NCBI GenBank assembly: GCA_034670405.1
Contig: JAXDDX010000019.1
Span: 1,492,501 to 1,556,500, forward strand
Origin: Hoplostethus atlanticus
Taxonomy: Eukaryota; Chordata; Actinopteri; Trachichthyiformes; Trachichthyidae
Reading direction: 5' to 3'
Length of the DNA: 64,000 nt
A program made the translations under genes and the position numbers. Within the stretch, counting starts at the first letter, position 1. Each line of letters opens with the position of its first letter. The notes under the pieces are model-generated. The model was given only the letters and a program-made list of their open reading frames with translations. It was not told where the DNA came from and made no database searches. Shown in pieces: positions 13,120 to 23,987 of this stretch.

Positions 13120-14145
13120 AGTACGCTAGTTGTTGCATTTTCTTGTTCAGTCTGGTTTTGTCTCTGTTGTCTACCATGGTGTTCATGTGTTATGCCAATC
13201 TTTCGGGGAGAGTTTCCCACCCAGAGTGTGATGTAACTTGGCCCCCCGTGGGAAATGAGGCCGATGCACTGCCGACCTCTCCGCGGTGTTCGCTGGGATA
13301 GGCTCCAGCCACCCCGTGACCCTGAAAAGCATGAAGCAGAGAGAGAGAATGAATGTTTTTATGACCCCGATGCCCTTGAAAGGAATTCAAAACCCATGAT
13401 CACATTCCAAAAATGCAAGGTCATGAGTCTGAAGTAAAACCTTTTCTCTAAATTCCTTAAAACTTGACTTTTTTGACGATACAAGAATTTCAAACACGGG
13501 GCAAGCATAGGAAAATGCATCAACAATATCGTGCTTTTTAGTGTGCTTGCCCTCTATTGCTTCTTTTGGATGAAAACATTTTATCACACACACACACAAG
13601 GTTGTGCACGGTGTACACTTGAGTATACGCAACATTTGCGAATGACACCTTTTGTCCCAGGTGCTGCTCCCATGAACACCTCACTTCTGTACTGCGATGC
13701 CGTCATCCCAACCCTCTCTTCAGGCGCCTATAGGCCTCATCCCCTCCTGGATCCAGAGAGAGCAAATTGTGCAAGGTAGCAGCTGGGAGAAGGTATTGTT
13801 TTTGCCTCACTTTGGGTTGCGCAAGATCTTTCAAGGCATTTCTGCTGTAATTGATCGCATGCAGTGGAGAGGGACAGGCTTAGACGGGAGAGAAAGGGGA
13901 TGACACTGTAATAAAGGGGTGGATGAATGAGATTCACACCCACTGTATGTGCTTCACATGTCTGATCCATCAGGACAGCCATTAGCCTAGCTTCTGAAGT
14001 ATGATGTAAAATATTATAAGCACTTTAAATGGTTACACTTGAATAATGTGGTCTACTCCCCTCTGCTCTACTATCTACCACACTCTACTAAATCTAGTCA
14101 TCTGTTCTATCATTTTCTGTGCAACCCACTAGCTTTGCTCAGGAG

Positions 14146-14625
14146 CAGGGCTGGGTATCAAAATCCTGTGCTGTGCTACCAACTGAATCAAATCAATACT
14201 ACATATATATTTATTCAGTACCAGCTTTGGATATTTTAATCTTCAGTATAATAAATATATTACCACTAGGAACATCTTGTTTTTAATCCAAACTTTGGAA
14301 CGGCCAATAGGAACATCTTGTTTTTAATCCAAACTTTGGAACGGCCAATAGGAACATCTTGTTTTTAATCCAAACTTTGGAACGGCCAATAGGAACATCT
14401 TGTTTTTAATCTGCCTCATATGCCTTAAACTCTGCAATACAGCTTGGTGCCAGACCCACCCAGGTGTTAAAAGAGATCAGTAAAATCTTCAACTCTGAAA
14501 CTAACAGACGACCAACATAAACAAACTAAAATCAGAGTGATGCATTCTTGTCTTTTTGTTCCACCGAGCATCGAAGTATTGTTTGGTGTCGGTATTGACT
14601 TCTGGGTAAATGATACCCAACCCTG
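14146..14625. mobile_element. Non-autonomous hAT-type element, 480 bp, with internal minisatellite
   Basis: The termini are CAGGGCTGGGTATCA and TGATACCCAACCCTG, inverted repeats of 15 bp with one mismatch. A perfect 8-bp target duplication CTCAGGAG lies at 14138-14145 and 14626-14633. There is no transposase. A 41-bp tandem repeat lies inside at 14268-14410. Confidence 0.87.
14268..14410. repeat. 41-bp minisatellite, about 3.5 copies
   Basis: A unit starting AGGAACATCTTGTTTTTAAT repeats at 14268, 14309, 14350 and 14391 with near-perfect identity. The last copy is partial. The high identity suggests recent amplification. Confidence 0.97.
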
Positions 14626-14984
14626 CTCAGGAGCTTCCCGGCTTGCTGGTGACAGCTGGTGGATGTGATGACTTGGACTCCGGTTCCCCCCGACGGGGTC
14701 CAAAAAAAAACCTAACAGGACCGTCACAGATGTCTAGGCAACGGCTGTTCATTTCTCTTAATCACTCTCCCATAATGACTGCAATGGTCAAAGGATTTCC
14801 CATGAGCCCATAGTGTTGAGTACAGAACGACACAGAATATCAGACCAGAGGATGACGCCAATGTGATACGAACTATCTGGGCGCAATATGAAAGCTGTTC
14901 GACTCATAGTAGGACTGTATATTATTATTATCATCATCATCAGGAGTAGAAATGCTTGTAGGAGCTGTAATAGTGGTAGTAGAA

Positions 14985-16550
14985 CCCAAAATCACTACAA
15001 GCCCGTGTGTCAATTGTTAAGATGGACATACTACCACGGATAAACTTTTTCTCCTCCATGTTACCTTTACCTCCCCCAACTGACTACTGGGATAAAATTC
15101 ACTCTTTGGTATCTAAATTTATTTGGGGTGGGAAACGACCACGCATAAAGCTGACAACTCTTCAACGTCACAAATCAGAGGGTGGTCTCTCAGTTCCTAA
15201 TTTTAAACATTATTTTTGGTCTTTTGTCTTGAGACCATTATCAGATTGGCTTAACCCTGACTCTGTTGCTTCTTGGAAACCTATAGAGAGTAATTTAGCA
15301 TACCCACATAGATTGGAAGATCTGATTTACTCCTCTGTCCCTTTAAAACGAGCTAAACTTCGACTTGGCCCCATAATGAGTTTCCTTTTGTCAATATGGC
15401 ATCTTGCTGAGAAGGAATCTAATAGTACATATAAATGGCACCTTAATAGCCCAATCTTTAATAACCATTCTCTTCTCACTAGGGGGGGTCCCATTCACAT
15501 GCCCGGCCTGGAGTACTAAAGGTGTCCATACTTTTGCCAACATCTATAATGAGAACGGCCTCCGCAACTTCAATGATTTGAGACTGTCTTACAATTTACC
15601 AGGCTCATCCTTTTTTCTGTATCTTCAACTGCGATCGTCCATGAAAGCATACGGTGTGCCATGGAACACTCCACTTACCACCCATCCCTTGCACTCCATA
15701 TTGGTAAACAAAGGGCGAAAAAGAGGTTTGGTTTCTCAGCTATATTCACTCTTCAGGATTACTTCCTATAAAGCTCTCTCCATTGTACATGTATGGACTA
15801 ACGACTTGAAGCACTACACTGGAGAGGATCCACTTGACTGGGAGAAGATATGGTCTTCGGTTGTCATTGCTTCTAAAAACCCAGATCATCAACAGATTCA
15901 TTTCAATTATATTCATCGGACTTACCTCACTCCGAGAAAGGCTCACCTCATGAAACGGTTATCATCACCGAACTGTACCTTGTGCACAGATGGACTTACA
16001 GGTTCTTACATGCATATGTATTGGGAGTGCAAGGATGTGAGGCGTTTTTGGGGGGTGGTTTGTGCTACTCTATCTGATGTACTGGATGTAGTTGTGCCAT
16101 GCTCTCCCACTGTGCTACTCTTAAATGATACCTCCTCATTAAAATTAACATGCTTGAATAGACGTATTCTCCTAACGGGCATCACTGCTGCCAAAAAGAT
16201 GCTGGCTTTACGTTGGAAACCTCCACATACAGTTACAAAAACTCATTGGATTAACACATATATGGATATAATTAATATGGAGTTATCAGTGGCAAGAATG
16301 CATGGTGCTGGAGCTGGTACTATTTCAGCATGGCAAGCGATGGCAGATAAGATCAAGAAATTGCTGTAATCACCATTTCTATTTATTTCTTAAAACTTTT
16401 TAGATCCTTATGTCCTGCAAATATTGTATAGAGATCCCGGGGTTTCTTTTTCTCTTGATTTTTTTTCCCTTTTCTCTCCTATTGTGCTTTGCTTGTATGT
16501 ATGTTAAGCAAAATCACAAAAATAAAAAAAAGTTGATCACAAAAAAAAAA
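14985..16550 (+). mobile_element. 5'-truncated L1-type LINE with poly(A) and target duplications
   Basis: A 16-bp target duplication AATAGTGGTAGTAGAA is present at 14969-14984 and, after an A-rich tail, at 16551-16566. The body encodes the C-terminal part of an L1-clade ORF2. Only the 3' 1.5 kb was inserted, as is typical of target-primed reverse transcription. The A-rich end (AAAATAAAAAAAAG, then a 12-A run) is the 3' tail. Confidence 0.93.
15007..16369 (+). pseudogene. L1-type ORF2 C-terminal fragment, frameshifted
   Basis: The first frame (about 15007-15490) gives MDILPRINFFSSMLPLPPP, FIWGGKRPRIKL and GGLSVPNFKHYFW, typical of the region after the reverse transcriptase domain in L1 ORF2. 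The frame is lost at a seven-G run (15482-15488) and continues in another frame with PAWSTKGVHTFANIYNENGL. It ends in a CxxC...HMYWEC zinc-knuckle-like motif at about 15977-16030 and stops at 16369. The endonuclease and reverse transcriptase catalytic regions are absent. It is a dead fragment, not a host gene. Confidence 0.9.
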
Positions 16551-18601
16551 AATAGTGGTAGTAGAAATAGTAATCGTGGGTTAGCAAATGAAAGCAGATG
16601 TCCATTTTGACCTAAAGATTTCCCCCTGGAAATTGGACGATGCATCTGCACGAAATTGACACAGAGAACTATTTTGGTCCGATTTCCCCCGAGCTGCTGC
16701 TTGTTAGTTTGGGCACTAAGAGAGAAATTGGCCTCATCTTCACTGAAGTCATCAATAGTGGGCAATGCGAGATGGAGCGCCCCCCCCCACCCCCTCTCCT
16801 CGTTGTGGTAAACATTTCTGCATATGGCTAAATGTCAGTTGAAACTAGCCAACAGACAGATTTCCCCGGACGTGTGATTATTTAACGCCATCGGATGAGG
16901 CCAAAGTGTGGGGTTTGTCGCAGATATGTTCGTGCACGCGGCGGCACTTCCTTCTTTTCACCAATTTGCAACTGTAATGAAACATGACCTACTTCAGGCT
17001 GTATTTTTAACCTCCTTGGAATAACATTATATTCAACCTTTATTTATCCGGGACCTATTTCGCAAAACATCCCTGCTTCACATTCGCAGATGTGAGCTGC
17101 CCCAACAAAAACAATCTTGTCCTGTTGGCCGCGGAGCAGCTCCATTAGAACAGCTGCTCATTCACGTCCTCTGCCCAGATCCTGAGCCGGTCTGTGTATT
17201 TCAACCGTCTGCCAATCACAAGCCGGCTTCTCTCGGCTGCCGCCTCACGACCAGATGGGTTTGGCTGGGTTGTTTTTTAGGACAATTTTAGCACCAAGAG
17301 TTTTACACAATTACAGTTCAATATGTCTCAATCATGGGAAAGCATCTGACATTTTAGCAATTGACGACTTTCCAGGGCCCTGGGCGTCTTGAGTTTTCTG
17401 GAAGTCGCCGGTTTGAAAACACAAAACACATAACAGAAGGCATCAACAACCATTCACACTGCAAACCGCATGAACAAAAATCACCAATTTTAGGACGATT
17501 ATTTTTCAATGACATAAAAGTGTGAGGAGCGCTGAGGAAAAGGTGGTTTGATTATATGTTGCTATTAAAAATGCTTTGGCATCCTGAGGCACATACTGCG
17601 GCAACAACATGGATTTGAATCCTGCCTACGACCTTTGTTGAATGTTACAGCCGCTCTAGACTCTCTAATAAAGCAGCATTGTCATTAAGATGATAAAAAA
17701 TGTGTTGTTTGACATTTATTTGGCCAGAGATTGTTAAGCGGTTCATGTGTCCCCACCGTCTATATAAAGAATATCATCAAGATACTGGTGAGTGGACCAC
17801 CCACTCGTCTTAATAATGAAAACTAGCTGCTGTGTGTGTTGCTGGAGTATTGTAAAGGCATTTTGGACTCACGTTGGACTCAAGTTGCTTTGGATGAGAT
17901 TTTCAGCCTAAAATGTAACTATAAATTGTCGTTGTGCATCATTATCAAGTCTGATCCTGCCCTGCATCGACAGTGACTGGATCGTCTCTAACCAGTCACT
18001 AGTCTTGCGCGGCCAGCCCTACCTCCGGACTGTCTTTAGCAGCGTGCCAGTGCAGAAGAAAAGGTCTGGCAGAGCCGACCGTTGCTGTGGGATAATTAGC
18101 TCTTTCGGGATAGCCACTCGCACCGTTTGGGGGCAGGATCGATTTCAAAATAGTGCCCATTAGGCCACATGTGGGATACCAAACCTTTGCCGTAGCTGGT
18201 GGGCAAACCGACAAGAACGTCCCTGCTAGACAAATTCTATGTACATGCTCCACAGGCTGAAACAAACAGGGATGAACCAGACTGACTGACCAGTAGCGTT
18301 GTCCTACTTTGATACTACGAAAGCTTGAATTCAATCGCCAGTGTGATTGTCTGGCACCTAAAATGAAAAGTTCACTGAATTGCCTAAAAAAAAAATCCTC
18401 CAAATACCCAAAATGTGTCTGACTAGCAGCACAATTCCTAGAAAGTTGAATCCATGTCGATGTGAAATTGGTTGGTTGTTACATATCCATTAACAGTGGT
18501 TGGTATTGCAGTCAAGACGTTTACATTTCCATCCAGGCTGCGGAGTCAATCAGCTAAAAGGCCTTGACAAGGAATATAGGATCAATATGCTGGATGGGCT
18601 T

Positions 18602-18629
18602 CACACACACACACACACACACACACACA
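18602..18629. repeat. (CA)n microsatellite
   Basis: An AC run of 28 bp. Confidence 0.94.
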
Positions 18630-20460
18630 GCTTTTAATTGTGTTCCATATACACCTGTCAAACCAAATCCTCAGATCAGGATCATTCATGCTTCTTCATA
18701 CATGAACTAGCTCACACACACATGCTAGTTTTCAGTTGTAATGAAAGTGAGGGAAAGTAGGACAAAGGTGATGTGTGTGTGTGTGTGTGAACCTGATGTG
18801 GCAGAAAGTCATCCCGCTGTGGGAAAAGGGAATTCAGAGTTCCTGCCTTCCTTCTTTCCCTCTGCACACTGCTGATCAACTTCCGACCCCTACACACACA
18901 CACCCACCCACAGACACTCTCTCTGCATTTATAAAAGGGAACACCTGCATGCACAGAGCCACACACACACAATCAATTCCCTGCAGAAGGATTTCTCATA
19001 TGGGGTGTCCGTTGCATGCAAAACTGTCACTTAACAGGCATGAGTGAGTTCATGAGGTAAAGCTACACACACACACAGATGTGCATGCAGTCACATCAAC
19101 ACAAACAGCTCAATTTCCACTGCAGAAGTGATTTTTTTCCTCCATAGCCGCTGTGTTAGCGTGCCATTCTGCCCTCGCTTTGCGGGGGCGGCAAGGATAT
19201 TCTCCCGGTTTTTGTCTTTGATTGACTTCCATGCTGTAACATCAACTCTCACTCCCTTGTACTCTGTTCTGCTGCTTCTGCTCAAAAATAGGTCAACAAA
19301 CTCAGGGTGAAGCAACGATGTGCCCATGCATCCGTCAGTGAATATTAGTCGTATCGATGTTATTAGGCAGGGAGCCTGTCTGAACATGCTTCTATTTGCA
19401 GGAGGATCTTGCAATAGAAATATTTTGGACTAATGAAACCAATGTATTGTAGTATGTAGGATGTAATGTAGTATTGTGCACCTAAATGCACATTTTACTA
19501 CAATAATTAACAGTCATATTCCTGTGCGATATTTCTTATAACGAATAGCATTGACGTGCATACCAAGTACGCATGGAACACTTGAAGGTGGCTTGATAAT
19601 AGTTTTAAAACTATGATGGATTATTAATAAAGGGGGCCTTTAGCCTCAAGGCTTGAACATACAGGTAATTGCCAAAGTAAGGGAGAAAAAATGAGCAAAT
19701 GAGGGATACAAAGTACATTGACGGCTTGAGATAATAGAAGATAATTCAGCAATTTGCGTCCCATCATACTTAAGCAGTTTCCATAATTCTATGGAGCGAC
19801 GCCTCCCTGAATAATATGGAAATGACAGAAGAAATAAAAACCTGCATCTCCAACTACACACGGCCATCTGGATCACACTTATAGAAAGGTGTGTACATTT
19901 TCTGACTGGTTTATTGATGCATGTGAAATTGTAGCACTCTGAAGACATTGCCAGGGCCAACTTGGGGATGGAAGTGCAAAACACAAAATTATGGTATTTC
20001 CTGTGGAAGAAAGAGTCCCAGACACTTTCACAATCTATGCCAAGGTATGCTATTTTTGTCAGTTACCTGTAGACTTGATTTGGTGTTCAACATTGGAAGG
20101 ATTTTTTTTTGTAGTAATGCTCTTGCAGTTGCAGTTTCTCTTTCACCTTGCCACGGTCAACAAAAAGACTTCACTGTAGCGCTTGACCAAAAACATTATT
20201 TATTATAAGCAATGTACCACGCACTAGAAAAACATACCTGACTATTGTCACTCTAGATCCTGTTTTCATAAAATGTTCACTTCTTTGGAGCGCTGATCCA
20301 AGATCAGAATGGCACTTTAAAGCCCACCCCTCCAGAGGCCTCACTAACAATTGATACAAATTAAAAAAAAAGTTTAAATTTTAAAGTCTTGCAAATAACA
20401 AGGCAAAGTAGGACTAATAACTGATTCCTGAAGATTTAAACCCGACTTTCGGTAGTTCAG

Positions 20461-20664
20461 TCGTTGGCGGCCCGTGGTGGCAGCGAGAGATAACAGTCTT
20501 TTCAAGACTTCACTACCCTTAGCTTTCTGTAGCGATAGCCGAGGCGCGGCTTTACTTCGCGTTCGGCGTTGCTTCCTGTGCTCGGAGAAAACTTGTGTGT
20601 GTACGGTGAGTCGGTGTACCTACCGACTCCAAAACTTCATTGGGGTGAATGGAGCGAATCTACA
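20461..20664 (+). repeat. Unclassified interspersed repeat, copy A
   Basis: It shares GTTGGCGGCC, GGCAGCGAGAGATAAC, AGCTTTCTGTAGCGATAGCC and CTTCCTGTGCTCGGAGAAAA in the same order with the copy at 52148. It shares its 3' phrase (TTCATNNGGGTGAATNGNGC) with the copy at 42002. No clear inverted ends or duplications were found. Confidence 0.75.
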
Positions 20665-23447
20665 GCGACTAAATGACAAGGCCAGTGATGCCACGAGAAA
20701 AGTAGACTAGAGTAAAGTATAGTGTAGAGTATGTTTTCCATATATATCCTTATGGTAAAATAAAATGGAGTAATTGATCAAATATAAATCTCCATCAACA
20801 ATGTTAAACACACTAAGGATTTGCTCAGATGCTCGTCCTCAAAACACATCCGGTGAAACGCCCACAAATGGCGACATTCGATTGAGTGAAGCGACGCAGC
20901 GTGACGAGGTACCGTGACATGGTGACTGATGAATGTAATTACTCATTACTTTTTTGAGATGGACTGTTTTTTTTTAGTTTTTTTTTTAGAGAAGCTTAGA
21001 AATTGAAACGGGGTGATGAGGTCCCTGGAGGAGGAGTTCATTATGCTTGCATTACCTTCGCCCCTGATCCCGGGTCTGTGCTCGTTTTGTGATTTCATTA
21101 TTCTCGAATGCGCCATTCCTGATCCTGGGTTAGTACTCTTGTTGTGAAGAAGCTTTATAAATACAGGTTCCAATCAGTTGAAACACACCGGCGATTTCCA
21201 TAAAGACGTAGAAAATAGTGATTTTGTTTTATTGAAGTATCTCAACGGCACTTATAAAGTGTAGTAGAAATATCAGAGGTGAGGATAGTTTACTTCTGCG
21301 TGGGCCAACCTCCATTCAATTCAGTCAGTTCATTAAGGACTATTCTAGATAGATAGATAGACATTTTATGTTTTCTCAATTGTCTCAAATGAGCGAATAC
21401 AGAAAGCCAGCAAAGTAAGTAATGGCTCCCGTCTCTCTCTAGCGTGACTTGAGGCAGCTTGATGTGCAAGTCCAAACCTCTGGACAGTGTACAAATTGTC
21501 TCGAGGCCAAATGAATATGTAGGACCTCTAAATATAAATTCATTTATGCTCCTTGAACTGACTGAACTGGCAACAGATTGACTCCGGCCTCGCTACTGGC
21601 CTAACATACATTCCATTTATAACTGTATGAAAATAGAAACATTAATTAGATAACATCTTACGTAAAAGCTTTCTCTGAACATACAAATACTGGGAGAAAA
21701 GAGGGGTGGCGATGGGAGGGGAGGGGGGGGGGTAGTCAGGGTCGGGGGGATTCATTGTTCTACAAAGCCAAACAACTGCAGAAACGCCATATAACAGGAA
21801 AACAAAACCAAAATGTTCCATCCGATCCGTCCCATCCGTGTTCTTTGAATTTGTGTGTCCGTGTTCCTCCGTACGGCATCGATCTTTGAAGAAGGGATGC
21901 GGGACTCCATCAACCATAGACCGTCCATTTTTCATCACGACATGGTGTATGGACTATCACAATATATAGGACTTATTTTACAGCACCAGCTGGGCACAAG
22001 GGGATGCGCCTTTAGGTCTCGCGTATGGCGGGACAGCAGAAATCCCTTTCATTGGTCATCAGGGAAAAAAAATATAAAGTTTTGAAACTTTCATCTTGGC
22101 TCCCCAATTTTATCCACTCAAGCACTACAAAGTTTTGAAGCTGGGTGGGATGATGGTGGGATAATAATATAATAATGCTAAATAAATAGGCTATGTATGT
22201 GTATTAGTGGGTCCGATACAGATATTTCTGCATTAGACCGCCGATATTTCCTTTAATTTGACCATTTCCACACCAGAAGATAACAAGGATTCAGTCTTTT
22301 CCACCAGAAATGTATGTGGCAGGGTGGAAAAGCCTCTGAAACAGCATTTAGACCGTGTGACAAACGCTCCATTGAAACCCAGCAGGGTGATGAAATTCTT
22401 TTTAGGGTGAGTAGCTCTTTGAGGCACCACAGCTATTAGATGATCGGGAGACGCTGGGATCCATTAGGCCTTTACATGAAAGACTAATTAAAAAAAACAA
22501 AACAACATTATTGAAGAATTATGTGAATAAATAAAATGTGCAAAGAAAATATCATTTGATTGCAGATTGTACATGTAGCAGGGGGGAACCTCCATCATGG
22601 TCCATATCTGATATACAGTAACAGTAATATATTATATTAGTCTAACCCTAATGTGTCATCATTGCTGAAAATGTTCTGTTTTGGACAGGCAACAATGTGC
22701 ACAATGCCCACCGGGAGATTCACATACTCTAGAGTACATTTGCCCGGGGATAGGGTGAGTATGCATGTGTGTGCATGTATGCTTGTATTTATTCTATGTA
22801 TGTATGCAGTTGGTATACATTGTGTGTATAAAAATCTATCCCAGCGTTCATTAAAAAACAAATCTTGGCGTCTGAACTGCGTCGCCCGGTCAGAAAGCAT
22901 TAAGAGCAAAAGCTCCCCGACACAATAAATAAAGACTGTCATACAACCACTGGCCATGACACCAACTCTTACCTAACAATTAACAACTCATGTGTGAACT
23001 AGCAGACTTGCTGTGAAAATACGACTAATTCCAATGATAATAAAGCGTTACTATTATTAGAAAGTATATAGAGTACAACTAAAACTAATGTGCTACGAAC
23101 TGAGCGGTGATTGGTGCTTTTAGAGCGTCTCCGGTGGTTCGTTTCCTCAAAAGAATAAACAGCTCAGCATGCGGCGGCGTGATGGATGAGGTAATAAAGA
23201 TAATGGAGGGAAACTCTGAAGCCGCGTCTCTCTCGGAGTCGCACCCTTTTTCTGAAGAAGGCACTGTGGATGCGTCGCCAGCTCGTCAGCGCTCGATTCG
23301 GCAATGCAACCCCCCCCCCCCCCCACCCACCACCACCGCTCCCGAAACACCTCTCGAGTCGCAGCAGTCGTTTGGTTTCTGAGATTCGTAAACGGCACCG
23401 ACCGATTCCAATTCACGCCGTCGTCTTGTGATTCTACTGCTGAGCGT

Positions 23448-23705
23448 TTTATTCTCAAGTGTTTCCCCCGCTCCCCCCCCATTCTGTCTCCTTATTATCC
23501 AGATCTTGGAGCGCCGCGGTGCTGAACCGTTCAAAGTACCGTGGCATTTTTTTTGAACCTTCCAACAGAGCTGATCCACCTCATTTCCTCCAAGTTTTGA
23601 TCTCAAATCATGATCCCCGATGCAAAGTGGCAGGAAGGGGGGGGGGGCGTGTGGCCGTTTTCGGCGGACCCCCCCCCCCTCCCCGGATCGCAGCCCGGAG
23701 ACCTA
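23448..23705 (-). other. gabrg3: gabrg3 3' UTR, proximal part, with a possible polyadenylation signal
   Basis: Sequence just past the stop codon on the sense strand. A canonical AATAAA occurs on the minus strand at 23448-23453, about 250 nt after the stop. The UTR holds C-rich and G-rich runs (13-C at 23670-23682, 12-G at 23638-23649) that can pair with each other. The true 3' end could lie further away; fish receptor UTRs are often kilobases long. Confidence 0.35.
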
Positions 23706-23987
23706 CTAGAGGTAGAGGTAGCTGACCCAGTAGACGATGTTGAAGAGCAGGAAGGAGGTGGGAAAGAAAACCCGGGAGTAGGAGTCCAGCTCCCGGATGT
23801 TGACGTGGAGCCGGCCTTTCTTCCAGCCGCCTTCTTTACACTCCTCGTAGCAGCAGAAGAAGCTCTTGCAGTCTTTCCCGTCCAGGCACTCGTACAGGCA
23901 GTTGTCGTCGTAGTCCTGCCAGAAGAGGGAGTTGCCCATGGGTATCGTTGACCGAGGGCCGTGACCCACGCTGAGAGCCGAGTAGGC
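23706..23987 (-). CDS. gabrg3: gabrg3 terminal exon (cytoplasmic loop, TM4, stop)
   Basis: The acceptor is cccctacag at 23988-23996. The exon starts [10 protein letters not shown] and runs through [54 protein letters not shown] and [10 protein letters not shown] to TAG; a second TAG follows directly. YECLDGKDC and the Cys cluster SFFCCYEEC form the gamma-specific part of the TM3-TM4 loop, known in gamma-2 for palmitoylation and GABARAP contact. The loop looks roughly 20 residues shorter than human gamma-3 as I recall it; a small extra exon or another splice form in the preceding 1040-bp intron cannot be excluded. Confidence 0.96.
   Translation of the reverse strand, partial: AYSALSVGHGPRSTIPMGNSLFWQDYDDNCLYECLDGKDCKSFFCCYEECKEGGWKKGRLHVNIRELDSYSRVFFPTSFLLFNIVYWVSYLYL

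Larger units (their letters stand above)
7348..14137. other. Intergenic region, no gene recognised
   Basis: It contains several CA/GT and AAT microsatellites, a CpG-rich patch at about 9430-10030, and a phrase like AACTTGGAGGGNTGATGCAT present twice (near 10899 and 10965). None of the open frames shows a recognisable domain. Confidence 0.65.
16567..23447. other. Intergenic region 3' of gabrg3, no gene recognised
   Basis: It contains (CA)n at 18602, a member of the three-copy repeat family (20461), a G-rich patch (21714-21748), a 9-bp-arm hairpin (17972-18000) and a stretch near 19657 (ACAGGTAATTGCCAAAGTAA) that resembles a repeat seen in other fish. The longest ORF (17999-18403, minus) has no recognisable domain. 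Part of the 21-23.4 kb stretch could be distal gabrg3 3' UTR. Confidence 0.6.

Noticed and set aside
17972..18000. Hairpin AGTGACTGG...CCAGTCACT as a Helitron 3' end
   Set aside because: The CTAG expected about 10 nt after a Helitron hairpin is not in the right place and no TC start was found.
17999..18403. 134-codon minus-strand ORF
   Set aside because: No recognisable domain, no splice context, and the flanks look like decayed repeat; length is within chance for 64 kb in six frames.
23107..23382. Plus-strand ORF ending in a Pro/Thr run
   Set aside because: Opposite the gabrg3 3' UTR, with the Pro run caused by a C homopolymer; no family resemblance.
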